From Rhizobium sp. AC27/96 (GTDB lineage: Bacteria; Pseudomonadota; Alphaproteobacteria; Rhizobiales; Rhizobiaceae), in assembly GCF_001692325.1 (NCBI RefSeq), contig NZ_LXKN01000021.1:20391-84390 (forward strand): a stretch of DNA of 64,000 nucleotides, given 5' to 3'. Both the position numbers and the translations under genes were made by a program. Under the pieces are notes generated by a model. That model had not been told where the DNA came from. It ran no database searches and saw nothing but the letters and a program-made list of their open reading frames with translations. Shown here one piece after another: positions 33,507 to 41,411 of this stretch (the first letter of the stretch is position 1; every line of letters begins with the position of its first letter).

Positions 33507-34364
33507 TCATCCCTGCGCGGCGGTCAGGCACTCGGCCAGATAGGCGGCCGCCGGGCTGGTTTCGAGCGGCTGCAATAACCCGATCTCGCGGTGAAAGGTT
33601 GCGTCGCCGAGCGACACCATGCGCACTGACGGTATATCTGGCAGACCGCCATCGATGATCGGCAGAAGCGCCACCCCGAGCCCGCGCCCGACCAATGCCG
33701 CCATGCCGGCTATGTCGTCGATCTCCATCGCCTCATTGGGATCGATCGATTGCGAACGCAGGAACCGGTCCACCTGCCGCCCTCCGAAAGAGCTGCGATC
33801 ATACCGGATGAAAGGCTGCTCGCGCAGCAGCGCCCGCCAATCGTCACCCCTCAGTTGTTCGGGAACTGCCAGCATGTAGGGCTCGCGCAAGAGCGGCCGC
33901 CAGACGAGATTTTTCGGCAGGCCATAGGGAGGTTCGATCAGCACCGCCAGATCGAGTTCGCCGGCATCGAGCAGGTCGAGCAAATGCAGGGAGACACCGG
34001 GAACAATGCGAAGGTGATATCTCGCGAACCGCTGCCGAAACGGCACGAGCGCGCGGGCAAGAACCGCCGATTGAACCGAAGCTATGGCGCCGATGCGCAG
34101 CTGCCCGCCAGAGCTCTCGTCGGTCGGGTCAGTGATATGCTCGAACATTGCGATGATGCCCTTGGCACGCTCCAGGATGCGCAGTCCCGCCGCATTCAGC
34201 GTGGCGGAACGGCCGGTCCGCTCGAACAACGTGACGCCAAGCCGCTCCTCCAGCCGTTTCATTTGACCGCTGACGGCCGCTTGCGTCAGCCCGATCCGGT
34301 CTCCCGCAGCGGCAAACGTTCCGAAACGGGCAACGGCAACCAGTGTTTTAAGCTCGGGAATCAT
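33507..34364 (-). CDS. LysR family transcriptional regulator
   Basis: 285 aa. The HTH lies at residues 1-60 (FGTFAAAGDRIGLTQAAVSGQMKRLEERLGVTLFERTGR), with a substrate-binding-like effector domain after it. It is divergent from the VOC-protein gene (105 nt between starts) and probably controls it. The effector is unknown. Confidence 0.92.
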   Translation of the reverse strand: MIPELKTLVAVARFGTFAAAGDRIGLTQAAVSGQMKRLEERLGVTLFERTGRSATLNAAGLRILERAKGIIAMFEHITDPTDESSGGQLRIGAIASVQSAVLARALVPFRQRFARYHLRIVPGVSLHLLDLLDAGELDLAVLIEPPYGLPKNLVWRPLLREPYMLAVPEQLRGDDWRALLREQPFIRYDRSSFGGRQVDRFLRSQSIDPNEAMEIDDIAGMAALVGRGLGVALLPIIDGGLPDIPSVRMVSLGDATFHREIGLLQPLETSPAAAYLAECLTAAQG

Positions 34365-34469
34365 GATTCATCATTTTTCATTGATCTCAGCTTCACAATA
34401 TACAGTTTTTCATCGGAAAAAATGTACCTTAATCATTGCTGCATCGAATTCATGCACCAGGAGCCGATC

Positions 34470-34898
34470 ATGAGCGCAGCACCTCTTCACCCCTTCCATC
34501 TCGCCTTTCCCGTCCACGATCTGGCCGCGGCCCGCGCTTTCTATGGCGGCGTGCTTGGCTGCTCCGAGGGCCGCAGCTCGCCCGACTGGATCGACTTCAA
34601 CTTTTACGGCCATCAAGTCGTCGCGCATCTGGCGCCGGGGGAAACCGGCGAAGTGGCAGCCAATGCCGTTGATGGTCACGGCGTCCCCGTGCGCCATTTC
34701 GGCGTCGTTCTGTCTATGGAAGAATGGGAGGCCGCTGCTGAAAAGCTGACGAAAGCCGGCATAGAGTTCGTCATCAAGCCCTATATCCGCTTCCGCGGCG
34801 AACCCGGAGAGCAGGCAACCATGTTCTTCAAGGATCCGAGCGGCAATGCCGTCGAGATGAAGGCCTTCGCCGACATCAACAACCTCTTCGCCAAGTAA
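34470..34898 (+). CDS. VOC/glyoxalase superfamily protein
   Basis: 142 aa. LHPFHLAFPVHDLAAARAFYGGVLGC begins the first beta-alpha-beta-beta-beta module. Metal-ligand-like residues are His9 (PFHLAF), His in VRHFGVVL and Glu in PSGNAVEMKAF, which fits a glyoxalase, dioxygenase or fosfomycin-resistance-type enzyme. AGGAG lies 9 nt before the ATG. Divergent from a LysR gene. Confidence 0.87.
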   Translation: MSAAPLHPFHLAFPVHDLAAARAFYGGVLGCSEGRSSPDWIDFNFYGHQVVAHLAPGETGEVAANAVDGHGVPVRHFGVVLSMEEWEAAAEKLTKAGIEFVIKPYIRFRGEPGEQATMFFKDPSGNAVEMKAFADINNLFAK

Positions 34899-34913
34899 CG
34901 ACTAAAGGCTAGC

Positions 34914-34962
34914 GATATGGGCATCTGACCGCAGGCATGCCGCCGGCCCAGATGCTCATATC
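34914..34962. terminator. Long-stem hairpin between convergent genes
   Basis: Arms GATATGGGCATCTG and CAGATGCTCATATC pair over 14 bp with one G-T wobble around a 21-nt loop, between the VOC stop and the MocR stop. No T-run is present; a bidirectional terminator is inferred from position. Confidence 0.38.
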
Positions 34963-34976
34963 CAGCGGTACTGTCT

Positions 34977-36440
34977 CTAGCTCGCAGTACCGCCGTCCAC
35001 CGGACGATCCGCCATCAGCTTGTGCATCGCTGCTTCGAGCACATCGAAGATCCGAGGATCGGTCGATTGCGCGACATTGAAGCGAATGAAACGCCCGGCC
35101 ATATCCGACACACTGAAGGCATTGCCGGGCGCAACGATGATACCTTCGGGAAGGCAGACGCGCGCGACATCGGCAGCATCCAGCCCCTCGGGCAGCCGGC
35201 ACCAGAGGAACATGCCGGCCTGTGGCTTTAGCCAGGGAACGATGCCGATGGCCTCCAGCCGCGCCGCCACCTCGTTCATGGTCTTGGCAAGCCGCATCCG
35301 CAATGCCTCGATATGCTTGCGATAGCTGCCATCCTTCAATGCGAGATAGACGAGTTCGGCCGACAATTGCCCGCAGCTGAAGCTGCTGGCGACCTTGAGA
35401 TCGACCAGACCGTCGATCCAGTCCGGCCTCGCGGCAATGAAGCCGCAGCGTATCGAGGCTGAGAGCGTTTTCGAAAAGCTGCCGATGTGGATCACCCGGT
35501 CGAGCCCATCATAGGCGGCCAGCCGTGGCGCCGGGACATCCTCGAAATCGGCAAAAATATCGTCCTCGATGATGATCAGTTCGGAAGCCTCGGCCAGTTT
35601 CAACAGGCGATGTGCGGTCACAGGCGAAAGCGCCGCGCCCGTCGGATTATGAATGGCGGAATTGGTGACATAGAGGCGCGGTCTGTGCCGCTCCAAAGCC
35701 TGGCCGAACAGCTCGACATCCGGCCCCGTGGGCGTGAAAGGCACGGAGACGATGTTGACGCGATGGGCGCGCAGCAGTGCATGGAAATTGAAGTAGCAGG
35801 GATCGTCCACCAGCACGGTATCGCCAGGCTCAAGCAGAAAGCGGCAGAGAAGATCGATGGCCTGTGTGCCGGACTCCGTCAACATGATCTGATCCGGACG
35901 CGCCGCTATGCCATGTTCGCCCAAACGCCTCGCCAGCAGCTGCCGCAACGGCGGCAGGCCAAGCGGCGTTCCATAATTGGCGAGCGCTCCCACATCCCCG
36001 CGCGCCAGCGTCCGCATCGCCCGACGCAAGGCCGCCTGTGGCAGCCATGACGGCGGCAGCCAGCCGCAGCCGGGCTTCAGCATGTCATCGCCAACTTCGA
36101 GCGATTGCCGCGAGATCCATAGCGGATCGACATTGAGATCCGACCTTGCCCCGCTCTCGGACAGCGAAAGCGGCGGCAACGGACCGCAGACATAGAAGCC
36201 GGAACCCGGCCGGGAGCGGATGACACCCTCGGCGGCAAGTCGCTCATAGGCCTCGACGACGGTGGAAACCGAAACTTGCATGGTCTTGGCGAAGCTGCGC
36301 ACCGATGGCAATCGTGCCCCGGGCGTCAGGTTGCGGCCCGCGATCCGATCCGAGATCGCCGCCATGACCCCTTCGATCCGCGTGACGCCGGCGATATTTT
36401 TTACCGACAGATCATCCATCCGTACTGCACCCATAACCAT
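34977..36440 (-). CDS. MocR-type regulator (GntR HTH fused to aminotransferase-like domain)
   Basis: 487 aa. Residues 20-95 are a GntR winged helix (LTPGARLPSVRSFAKTMQVSVSTVVEAYERL). The rest is a fold-type I PLP domain with NPTGAALSP, DDIFADF and the PLP lysine in HIGSFSKTLSASIRCGF. MocR proteins sense PLP-bound amino compounds and usually control a neighbouring gene. The divergent DMT exporter at 36529 is the likely target. Three in-frame ATGs (36440, 36434, 36419) are possible. Confidence 0.92.
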   Translation of the reverse strand: MVMGAVRMDDLSVKNIAGVTRIEGVMAAISDRIAGRNLTPGARLPSVRSFAKTMQVSVSTVVEAYERLAAEGVIRSRPGSGFYVCGPLPPLSLSESGARSDLNVDPLWISRQSLEVGDDMLKPGCGWLPPSWLPQAALRRAMRTLARGDVGALANYGTPLGLPPLRQLLARRLGEHGIAARPDQIMLTESGTQAIDLLCRFLLEPGDTVLVDDPCYFNFHALLRAHRVNIVSVPFTPTGPDVELFGQALERHRPRLYVTNSAIHNPTGAALSPVTAHRLLKLAEASELIIIEDDIFADFEDVPAPRLAAYDGLDRVIHIGSFSKTLSASIRCGFIAARPDWIDGLVDLKVASSFSCGQLSAELVYLALKDGSYRKHIEALRMRLAKTMNEVAARLEAIGIVPWLKPQAGMFLWCRLPEGLDAADVARVCLPEGIIVAPGNAFSVSDMAGRFIRFNVAQSTDPRIFDVLEAAMHKLMADRPVDGGTAS

Positions 36441-36456
36441 AACAGTTCATGCAAAT

Positions 36457-36469
36457 TGTACTGTACTGT
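36457..36469. promoter_or_regulatory. Direct-repeat candidate operator for the MocR regulator
   Basis: TGTAC-TGTAC-TGT is a short direct repeat 17-29 nt from the MocR start in the 88-nt divergent promoter region. MocR regulators such as PdxR are known to bind direct repeats. The repeat is short, so the call is tentative. Confidence 0.3.
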
Positions 36470-36528
36470 CTATGGCTTGCCTCGTCAAACTCGCCGATAC
36501 CAGCCAAGACGAAGAAGGAGCATGTGCA

Positions 36529-37392
36529 ATGGACAAGACAACAACGGGTTGGATCTACGGGATAACCGGGGTGGTGATCTTCAGCGGATCGCTTCCGGCG
36601 ACGCGGGTGGCAGTGATGGATTTCGATCCGCTATTCTTGACCGTCGCCCGGGCCGTCATCGCCGGCCTGCTGGGTCTGTGCCTGTTGCTCGCCTTTCGCG
36701 AAAAGCGCCCGGCCCGCGGCGACATCGTATCACTCGCGATCGTCGCGCTTGGCTGCGTCATCGGTTTTCCCCTGTTGACGGCGCTGGCGCTCAAGCACGT
36801 CACGTCGGCCCATTCGATCGTCTTCATCGGGCTACTGCCGCTTGCGACTGCCATCTTCGGGGTGCTGCGTGGCGGCGAACGACCACGCCCGGCCTTCTGG
36901 ATATTCTCGGCCATCGGCAGCGGGCTCGTCAGCGGCTATGCACTTGCGCAGGGCGTCTCGGCATCGCCAGTCGGCGATCTCCTGATGCTCGCAGCCGTTC
37001 TTGTCTGCGGGCTCGGCTATGCCGAAGGTGCGGTTCTGTCGCGCCGGCTCGGCGGCTGGCAGGTCATTTGCTGGGCGCTGGTTCTGTCCCTCCCTGTCAC
37101 CATCGCGCTCTGCATCGCCACCATGCCGCAAACCATCGCCGGCATTGGCGAGCCGGCCTGGCTTGGCCTTACCTATGTTTCGCTGTTCAGCATGCTGATC
37201 GGCTTCGTCTTCTGGTATCGCGGCCTGGCGCAGGGCGGCATTGCAGCCGTCGGGCAATTGCAGTTCCTGCAGCCCTTCTTCGGCTTCGCGCTTGCCGCAC
37301 TCCTGCTCAAGGAGAGCGTCAGCTGGTCCATGCTTGTCGTTACCATCGCCGTCGTCGGCTGCGTCGCGGGTGCCAGGAAGTTCGCACGCTGA
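36529..37392 (+). CDS. DMT (EamA) family transporter
   Basis: 287 aa with ten TM segments in two EamA repeats (first GWIYGITGVVIFSGSLPATRVAV, second GDLLMLAAVLVCGLGYAEGAVL). It is an inner-membrane exporter of amino acids or related metabolites. GAAGGAG lies 10 nt before the ATG. The divergent MocR regulator suggests export of an amino-acid-like compound. Confidence 0.88.
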   Translation: MDKTTTGWIYGITGVVIFSGSLPATRVAVMDFDPLFLTVARAVIAGLLGLCLLLAFREKRPARGDIVSLAIVALGCVIGFPLLTALALKHVTSAHSIVFIGLLPLATAIFGVLRGGERPRPAFWIFSAIGSGLVSGYALAQGVSASPVGDLLMLAAVLVCGLGYAEGAVLSRRLGGWQVICWALVLSLPVTIALCIATMPQTIAGIGEPAWLGLTYVSLFSMLIGFVFWYRGLAQGGIAAVGQLQFLQPFFGFALAALLLKESVSWSMLVVTIAVVGCVAGARKFAR

Positions 37393-37425
37393 CGCCAGTA
37401 TCAGTGCAACAGCAGGCCGCTTGAT

Positions 37426-37468
37426 CTTCTAAACTGATTGGTCCATAAGATACCAATCGGTTTAGAAG
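37426..37468. promoter_or_regulatory. TetR-type operator palindrome
   Basis: TTCTAAACTGATTGGT (37427-37442) and ACCAATCGGTTTAGAA (37452-37467) are complementary at 15 of 16 positions, with one more C-G pair outside and a 9-nt centre. The site ends 10 nt before the NTF2-like start, overlapping the ribosome-binding site. The TetR regulator encoded by the second gene is the obvious ligand. Confidence 0.7.
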
Positions 37469-37477
37469 GAGCACATC

Positions 37478-37942
37478 ATGCCGACCCCGCTTGTCCCGCC
37501 TTTCACACTTGAAACCGCCGTCGCCAAGGTCCGCATGGCCGAAGATGGCTGGAACAGCCGCGATCCCGAGCGGGTCTCCAAGGTCTATACGGAAGACAGC
37601 CAATGGCGGAACCGCGCCGAATTTCCGCGCGGCCGCAAGGAGATCGTCGAATTCCTGAGGCGCAAATGGGCAAGGGAGCTTGATTACCGGCTGATCAAGG
37701 AACTCTGGGCCTTCGAGGGCAATCGCATCGCCGTACGCTTCGCCTATGAATGGCGCGATGACAGCGGCCACTGGTTCCGCTCCTACGGCAATGAGAATTG
37801 GGAATTCGATGCCGACGGCCTGATGCAACGCCGCTTTGCCTCGATCAACGACATGCCGATCAGGGAAGAAGACCGGAAGTTCCATTGGCCGCTCGGCCGG
37901 CGCCCGGACGATCATCCCAGCCTGTCCGATCTCGGCCTCTAG
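37478..37942 (+). CDS. NTF2-like (DUF1348) family protein
   Basis: 154 aa, SnoaL-like cone fold. AEDGWNSRDPERVSKVYTEDSQWRNRAEFPRGRKEI and WEFDADGLMQRRFASINDMPI are characteristic of DUF1348. Molecular role unknown; some relatives are induced by electrophiles. It is the first gene of an operon with the TetR regulator, whose start follows its stop codon without any spacer. Confidence 0.85.
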   Translation: MPTPLVPPFTLETAVAKVRMAEDGWNSRDPERVSKVYTEDSQWRNRAEFPRGRKEIVEFLRRKWARELDYRLIKELWAFEGNRIAVRFAYEWRDDSGHWFRSYGNENWEFDADGLMQRRFASINDMPIREEDRKFHWPLGRRPDDHPSLSDLGL

Positions 37943-38506
37943 ATGCCGCGAACCATCTTCGAAAAGCCCGACGCCATCGCCCTTGTGGCCGAAGTCTTTC
38001 GCGAACTCGGCTATGAGGGCGCGTCGATGAGCAACATCACGGCGCGCACCAAGCTGTCGAAGGGCAGCCTCTATCACTTCTTTCCCGGCGGGAAGGAACA
38101 GATGGCGGCCGAGATCATAGCCCATATCGACGCCTGGTTCGTGGTGGACATGTTCAAACCGCTGGAAGAAGGGGAACCTCGCGCCGCCATCCGCACGATG
38201 TGGGAGACGGCCGACAGGTATTTCCGCTCCGGTCGCCGCATCTGCCTGATCGGCGCTTTCGCACTGGACGAGACGCGCGATCGTTTCGCGATGGCCATTC
38301 GCAGCTATTTTCAGCGCTGGATCGAGGCGCTTGCCGGCGCACTGACGAGAGCGGGCCTGACCGGCATCGAAGCACAGGCACTCGCCGAAGAAGCCGTCGT
38401 CGGCCTCCAGGGGGCTCTGATGCTTGCGAGAGCACTTGGCGATGAAGCAGTCTTCGGCAGAATATTGGAGCGGCTGAAGCAACGGCTGGAAACCGCACTC
38501 GGCTAG
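37943..38506 (+). CDS. TetR family transcriptional regulator
   Basis: 187 aa. HTH at residues 10-55 (YEGASMSNITARTKLSKGSLYHFFPGGKEQM) and an all-helical ligand domain of the YxaF/LmrA type (RRICLIGAFALDETRDRF). The ATG directly follows the stop of the preceding gene. It probably represses its own operon through the palindrome at 37426-37468. Confidence 0.91.
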   Translation: MPRTIFEKPDAIALVAEVFRELGYEGASMSNITARTKLSKGSLYHFFPGGKEQMAAEIIAHIDAWFVVDMFKPLEEGEPRAAIRTMWETADRYFRSGRRICLIGAFALDETRDRFAMAIRSYFQRWIEALAGALTRAGLTGIEAQALAEEAVVGLQGALMLARALGDEAVFGRILERLKQRLETALG

Positions 38507-38774
38507 GCCGTTTAAGCCACCCGAATCACCGCGCGACAAATGCCCTTCCCGTTAACGAATAGGGCCGGACGAAGCGTAATCCATACCCGATATGATCGAA
38601 ATTCGCCTCCAGACAGCATTTTTGGCCCTCTGGGTTGGGGATGACCGCCCCCACAACCCGCTGATATTAAAGAATCCTCCATAAAAGTATGGCATTGTTA
38701 ATCATGTTTGATTTGCAACTATCCAAGCTTCCATGTTCAGCAGGCAATGGGAGCATCGAGGAGATGGATAGAAG

Positions 38775-40100
38775 ATGCTGCAGCAGGTAAACGAAACTGA
38801 CGACGCCCTGATCGATCGACTGCAACGTTCCGCATTCGATTATTTCATGCTTCACACCAACCCCGAAAACGGGCTGGTCGCCGATACCTCGATCAAGACG
38901 AGCCACTGCAGCATTGCCGCCGTCGGCTTTGCGCTGTCGAGCTATCCGGTCGCCGTCGAGCGCGGATGGATCAGCCGGGCCGAGGCCGCCCAGCGCGTAC
39001 TGACCACGCTCGATTTCTTCGCCGACAGCCAGCAGGGCACCGAGCGTGGCGCCACCGGTCATCGCGGCTTCTACTACCACTTCCTCTACATGCAGACCGG
39101 CAAGCGCGCCTGGAACAGCGAGCTGTCGACGATCGACACCGGGCTGCTTCTGCTCGGCGTACTGACGGCTGCTGCTTATTTCAACGGAAACAGCCAGACC
39201 GAACGGGATCTCCGCAAGCAGGCGAAATTTCTCTACGAGCGCTGCGATTGGCACTGGGCCCTGAACAGGGGACCGACGATCAGCATGGGCTGGAAGCCGG
39301 GAAGCGGCTTCCTGCGCTGGCGCTATCAGGGCTATGACGAGGCGATCTTCCTCTACGTGATGGCGCTCGCCTCGCCCACGCATGCCATCCCGCCCTCGAG
39401 CTACGACGCTTTCGCCTCGACCTATACCTGGATGATGTTCAAGGATACGCCCTTCCTCTATGCGGGGCCGCTGTTCATCCACCTGTTCTCGCATGCCTGG
39501 ATCGACTTCCGCGGCATCAGCGACAAGCATGTCGCGGACAAGGGCATCGATTACTTCCGCAACACGCAGACGGCGATATCCGTGCAGCGCGACTATACCG
39601 AGCGCAATCCCGGCCATTTCGTCGGTTATGGGAAGGATATCTGGGGCCTCTCGGCCTGCGATGGCCCGAACCCCACGGGCACGAAACATAGCCAGCGATA
39701 TAGCCCGAAAGTCTTCGGCTATGCCGCGCGCGGCGCACCGCTTGGACCGGATGACGGCACGATCGCGCCCTGGGGGCCGCTCTCCTGCCTGCCCTTCGAC
39801 CGCCAAGCCGCGCTCGACGGCACCAAGGCGCTGCTGGAAACCTATCCCAACCTGCTGCTCGACGGCCGTTTTCCCGGCGGCTTCAATCCGAGCGTCAAGG
39901 GTCCCGGCCCGGAAGGCTGGGTCGACGACCGCTCGGTCGCCATCGACCAGGGCCTGCTCGTCATGATGATTGAAAATGCCCGCACCGGCATGATCTGGGA
40001 CCTGATGCGCCAATCGCCGATCCTTCGCCACGGCCTGGAACGCGCAGGCTTCACCGGCGGCTGGCTCGACGAGAAGCAGGCAACGCCCGCCATAGCGTGA
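38775..40100 (+). CDS. GH144-type glucoamylase-family protein (beta-1,2-glucanase-like)
   Basis: 441 aa. An alpha/alpha toroid sequence of the bacterial glucoamylase family (Pfam PF10091; CAZy GH144 includes endo-beta-1,2-glucanases). Visible conserved stretches are FDYFMLHTNPENGLVADTS, GFYYHFLYMQTGKRAWNSELSTIDTGLLLLGVL and GWKPGSGFLRWRYQGYDEAIFLY, with acidic residues (Glu in SELSTID, Asp in YDEA) suited to catalysis. No signal peptide is visible, so it may act in the cytoplasm. Rhizobia make cyclic beta-1,2-glucan, which is a plausible substrate; this is inference. Confidence 0.8.
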   Translation: MLQQVNETDDALIDRLQRSAFDYFMLHTNPENGLVADTSIKTSHCSIAAVGFALSSYPVAVERGWISRAEAAQRVLTTLDFFADSQQGTERGATGHRGFYYHFLYMQTGKRAWNSELSTIDTGLLLLGVLTAAAYFNGNSQTERDLRKQAKFLYERCDWHWALNRGPTISMGWKPGSGFLRWRYQGYDEAIFLYVMALASPTHAIPPSSYDAFASTYTWMMFKDTPFLYAGPLFIHLFSHAWIDFRGISDKHVADKGIDYFRNTQTAISVQRDYTERNPGHFVGYGKDIWGLSACDGPNPTGTKHSQRYSPKVFGYAARGAPLGPDDGTIAPWGPLSCLPFDRQAALDGTKALLETYPNLLLDGRFPGGFNPSVKGPGPEGWVDDRSVAIDQGLLVMMIENARTGMIWDLMRQSPILRHGLERAGFTGGWLDEKQATPAIA

Positions 40101-40154
40101 ACTTGATCCTCGGTAGTTGTCAGGCATCCTCGTCTACATGGCAGCGATGTGCCT

Positions 40155-40190
40155 GGCCCCTCACCCTAGCCCCGCAAGCGGGGCGAGGGG
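40155..40190. repeat. GC-rich intergenic palindrome, pair 1 left
   Basis: GGCCCCTCACCCTAGCCCCG followed by CAAGCGGGGCGAGGGG: a hairpin around GCAAGC with a CCCTCACCCTA tail on its left. It faces the copy at 40246-40288. Confidence 0.75.
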
Positions 40191-40245
40191 ACGATCGAGC
40201 TAAACAACTATCCTCCTCGCACTAGCGCAATGATTAGCGCGGTAA

Positions 40246-40288
40246 CTCCCTCGCCCCGCTTGCGGGGAGAGGGCTGGGGTGAGGGGCC
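40246..40288. repeat. GC-rich intergenic palindrome, pair 1 right
   Basis: CTCCCTCGCCCCGCTTGCGG followed by GGAGAGGGCTGGGGTGAGGGGCC, the same element as 40155-40190 in the opposite orientation. The pair lies between the glucanase-like gene and the DpkA-like gene. Confidence 0.75.
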
Positions 40289-40340
40289 GTGTGTGAAAGC
40301 CCGGCAAAACCTAACTCACCCGACTATAACCTTCGGCGCC

Positions 40341-41330
40341 TCAAAGCCCCTTAATCGCCTCGATCACCTCGTCCTCGACGGAAATTCCCTCCGTCAAGGC
40401 CGTTCGTCGCGAGCTCTGACCGCGCCGGCCGGGCAGGCGCACATTCGGATCACGGCTGATCTCGCTTGCCAGCAACGCTAGCCGCTCTGCGCTATTAGCA
40501 ACGCTCATCGCCGCCGGGTTGATGGCGATGATCGTGTGGCCGAGCGCCGGCGGCGCGCCCTTGTCGTCGAAGAGCGAAGAGGATTCGAAAGAATAGTTGG
40601 CACCAGTGAGGCCGGCGGCCAGAATTTCCACCATCAGCGCCAGCGCCGCCCCTTTCGAATCGCCGGCCGGGATCATGGTGCCGGCCAGCGCTTCTTCGGC
40701 ATTGGTGGTCGGCTTTCCCTCGCGGTCGAAAGCCCAGTCGGCGGGGATGGGAGCACCCTTCTGCCGCGCCGCCATCACCTTGCCGCGCGCCACTTTCGAC
40801 AGTGCAAGATCGATCACGATCGGATCATCGTCCGGCAATGGCGCGGCAAACGCGACGGGGTTGGTGCCGAAGACCGGCGTCTTGCCGCCCCAGGGCGCCA
40901 TCGACGCCGGAGCATTGGCAACCATCAGCGCCACCAGTCCCTGATCGGCGAAACGTTCCACCGTAAGGCCCATGACACCGGCATGATGCGAGCGGCTGAT
41001 GGCGGCAAGCGCGATCCCCTGTTCGCGAGCGATATCAGGAAGTACTGCAACGGCAAGATCGAGCGCCGGATAGGCATAGCCATTGCCGGCATCGATGCGC
41101 AGCACGGCGGGAAAGGGTCGGCTCATCTGCGGCACGGCGAAACCATCGGTCTTGCCGGCCTTGGCTTGCCCGGCATAGGCGAGGACACGACGCAATCCAT
41201 GGCCACCCTGCCCGGCAGCTTCCGCCGCCACGAGCGCGACGGCCACCGAGCGAGCATTGCCAGCGCTCACCCTGCTGCGCTGCAGCGCCTCCACGACCAG
41301 CGTTTCGGCTTCGGCGAGCGACATATGCAT
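40341..41330 (-). CDS. Malate/lactate-type dehydrogenase, DpkA-like (delta1-piperideine-2-carboxylate reductase group)
   Basis: 329 aa of the Ldh_2 family (not classical LDH). Signatures are GGHGLRRVLAYAGQAKAG, the catalytic-region SRSHHAGVMGLTVERFADQGLVAL, and PWGGKTPVFGTNPVAFAAP. In Pseudomonas DpkA/LhpI reduces delta1-piperideine-2-carboxylate to L-pipecolate. Clustering with AmaB- and AmaA-type genes on the same strand supports that activity here. ATG at 41330 or 41324. Confidence 0.82.
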   Translation of the reverse strand: MHMSLAEAETLVVEALQRSRVSAGNARSVAVALVAAEAAGQGGHGLRRVLAYAGQAKAGKTDGFAVPQMSRPFPAVLRIDAGNGYAYPALDLAVAVLPDIAREQGIALAAISRSHHAGVMGLTVERFADQGLVALMVANAPASMAPWGGKTPVFGTNPVAFAAPLPDDDPIVIDLALSKVARGKVMAARQKGAPIPADWAFDREGKPTTNAEEALAGTMIPAGDSKGAALALMVEILAAGLTGANYSFESSSLFDDKGAPPALGHTIIAINPAAMSVANSAERLALLASEISRDPNVRLPGRRGQSSRRTALTEGISVEDEVIEAIKGL

Positions 41331-41339
41331 GGAGCGAGA

Positions 41340-41385
41340 CCTTGAAAATGCAAAGGGAACGAAGGTGTTCTACGCCTTCGTTCCC
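41340..41385 (-). terminator. Terminator after the amaB-type gene
   Basis: Perfect 11-bp stem GGGAACGAAGG/CCTTCGTTCCC (41355-41385, minus strand), followed by TTTGCATTTTC. It lies between the AmaB-type stop (41412) and the DpkA-like start (41330) and would reduce read-through into the last gene. Confidence 0.65.
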
Positions 41386-41411
41386 CTCACCGCAATGCAG
41401 CAAAATATCAG

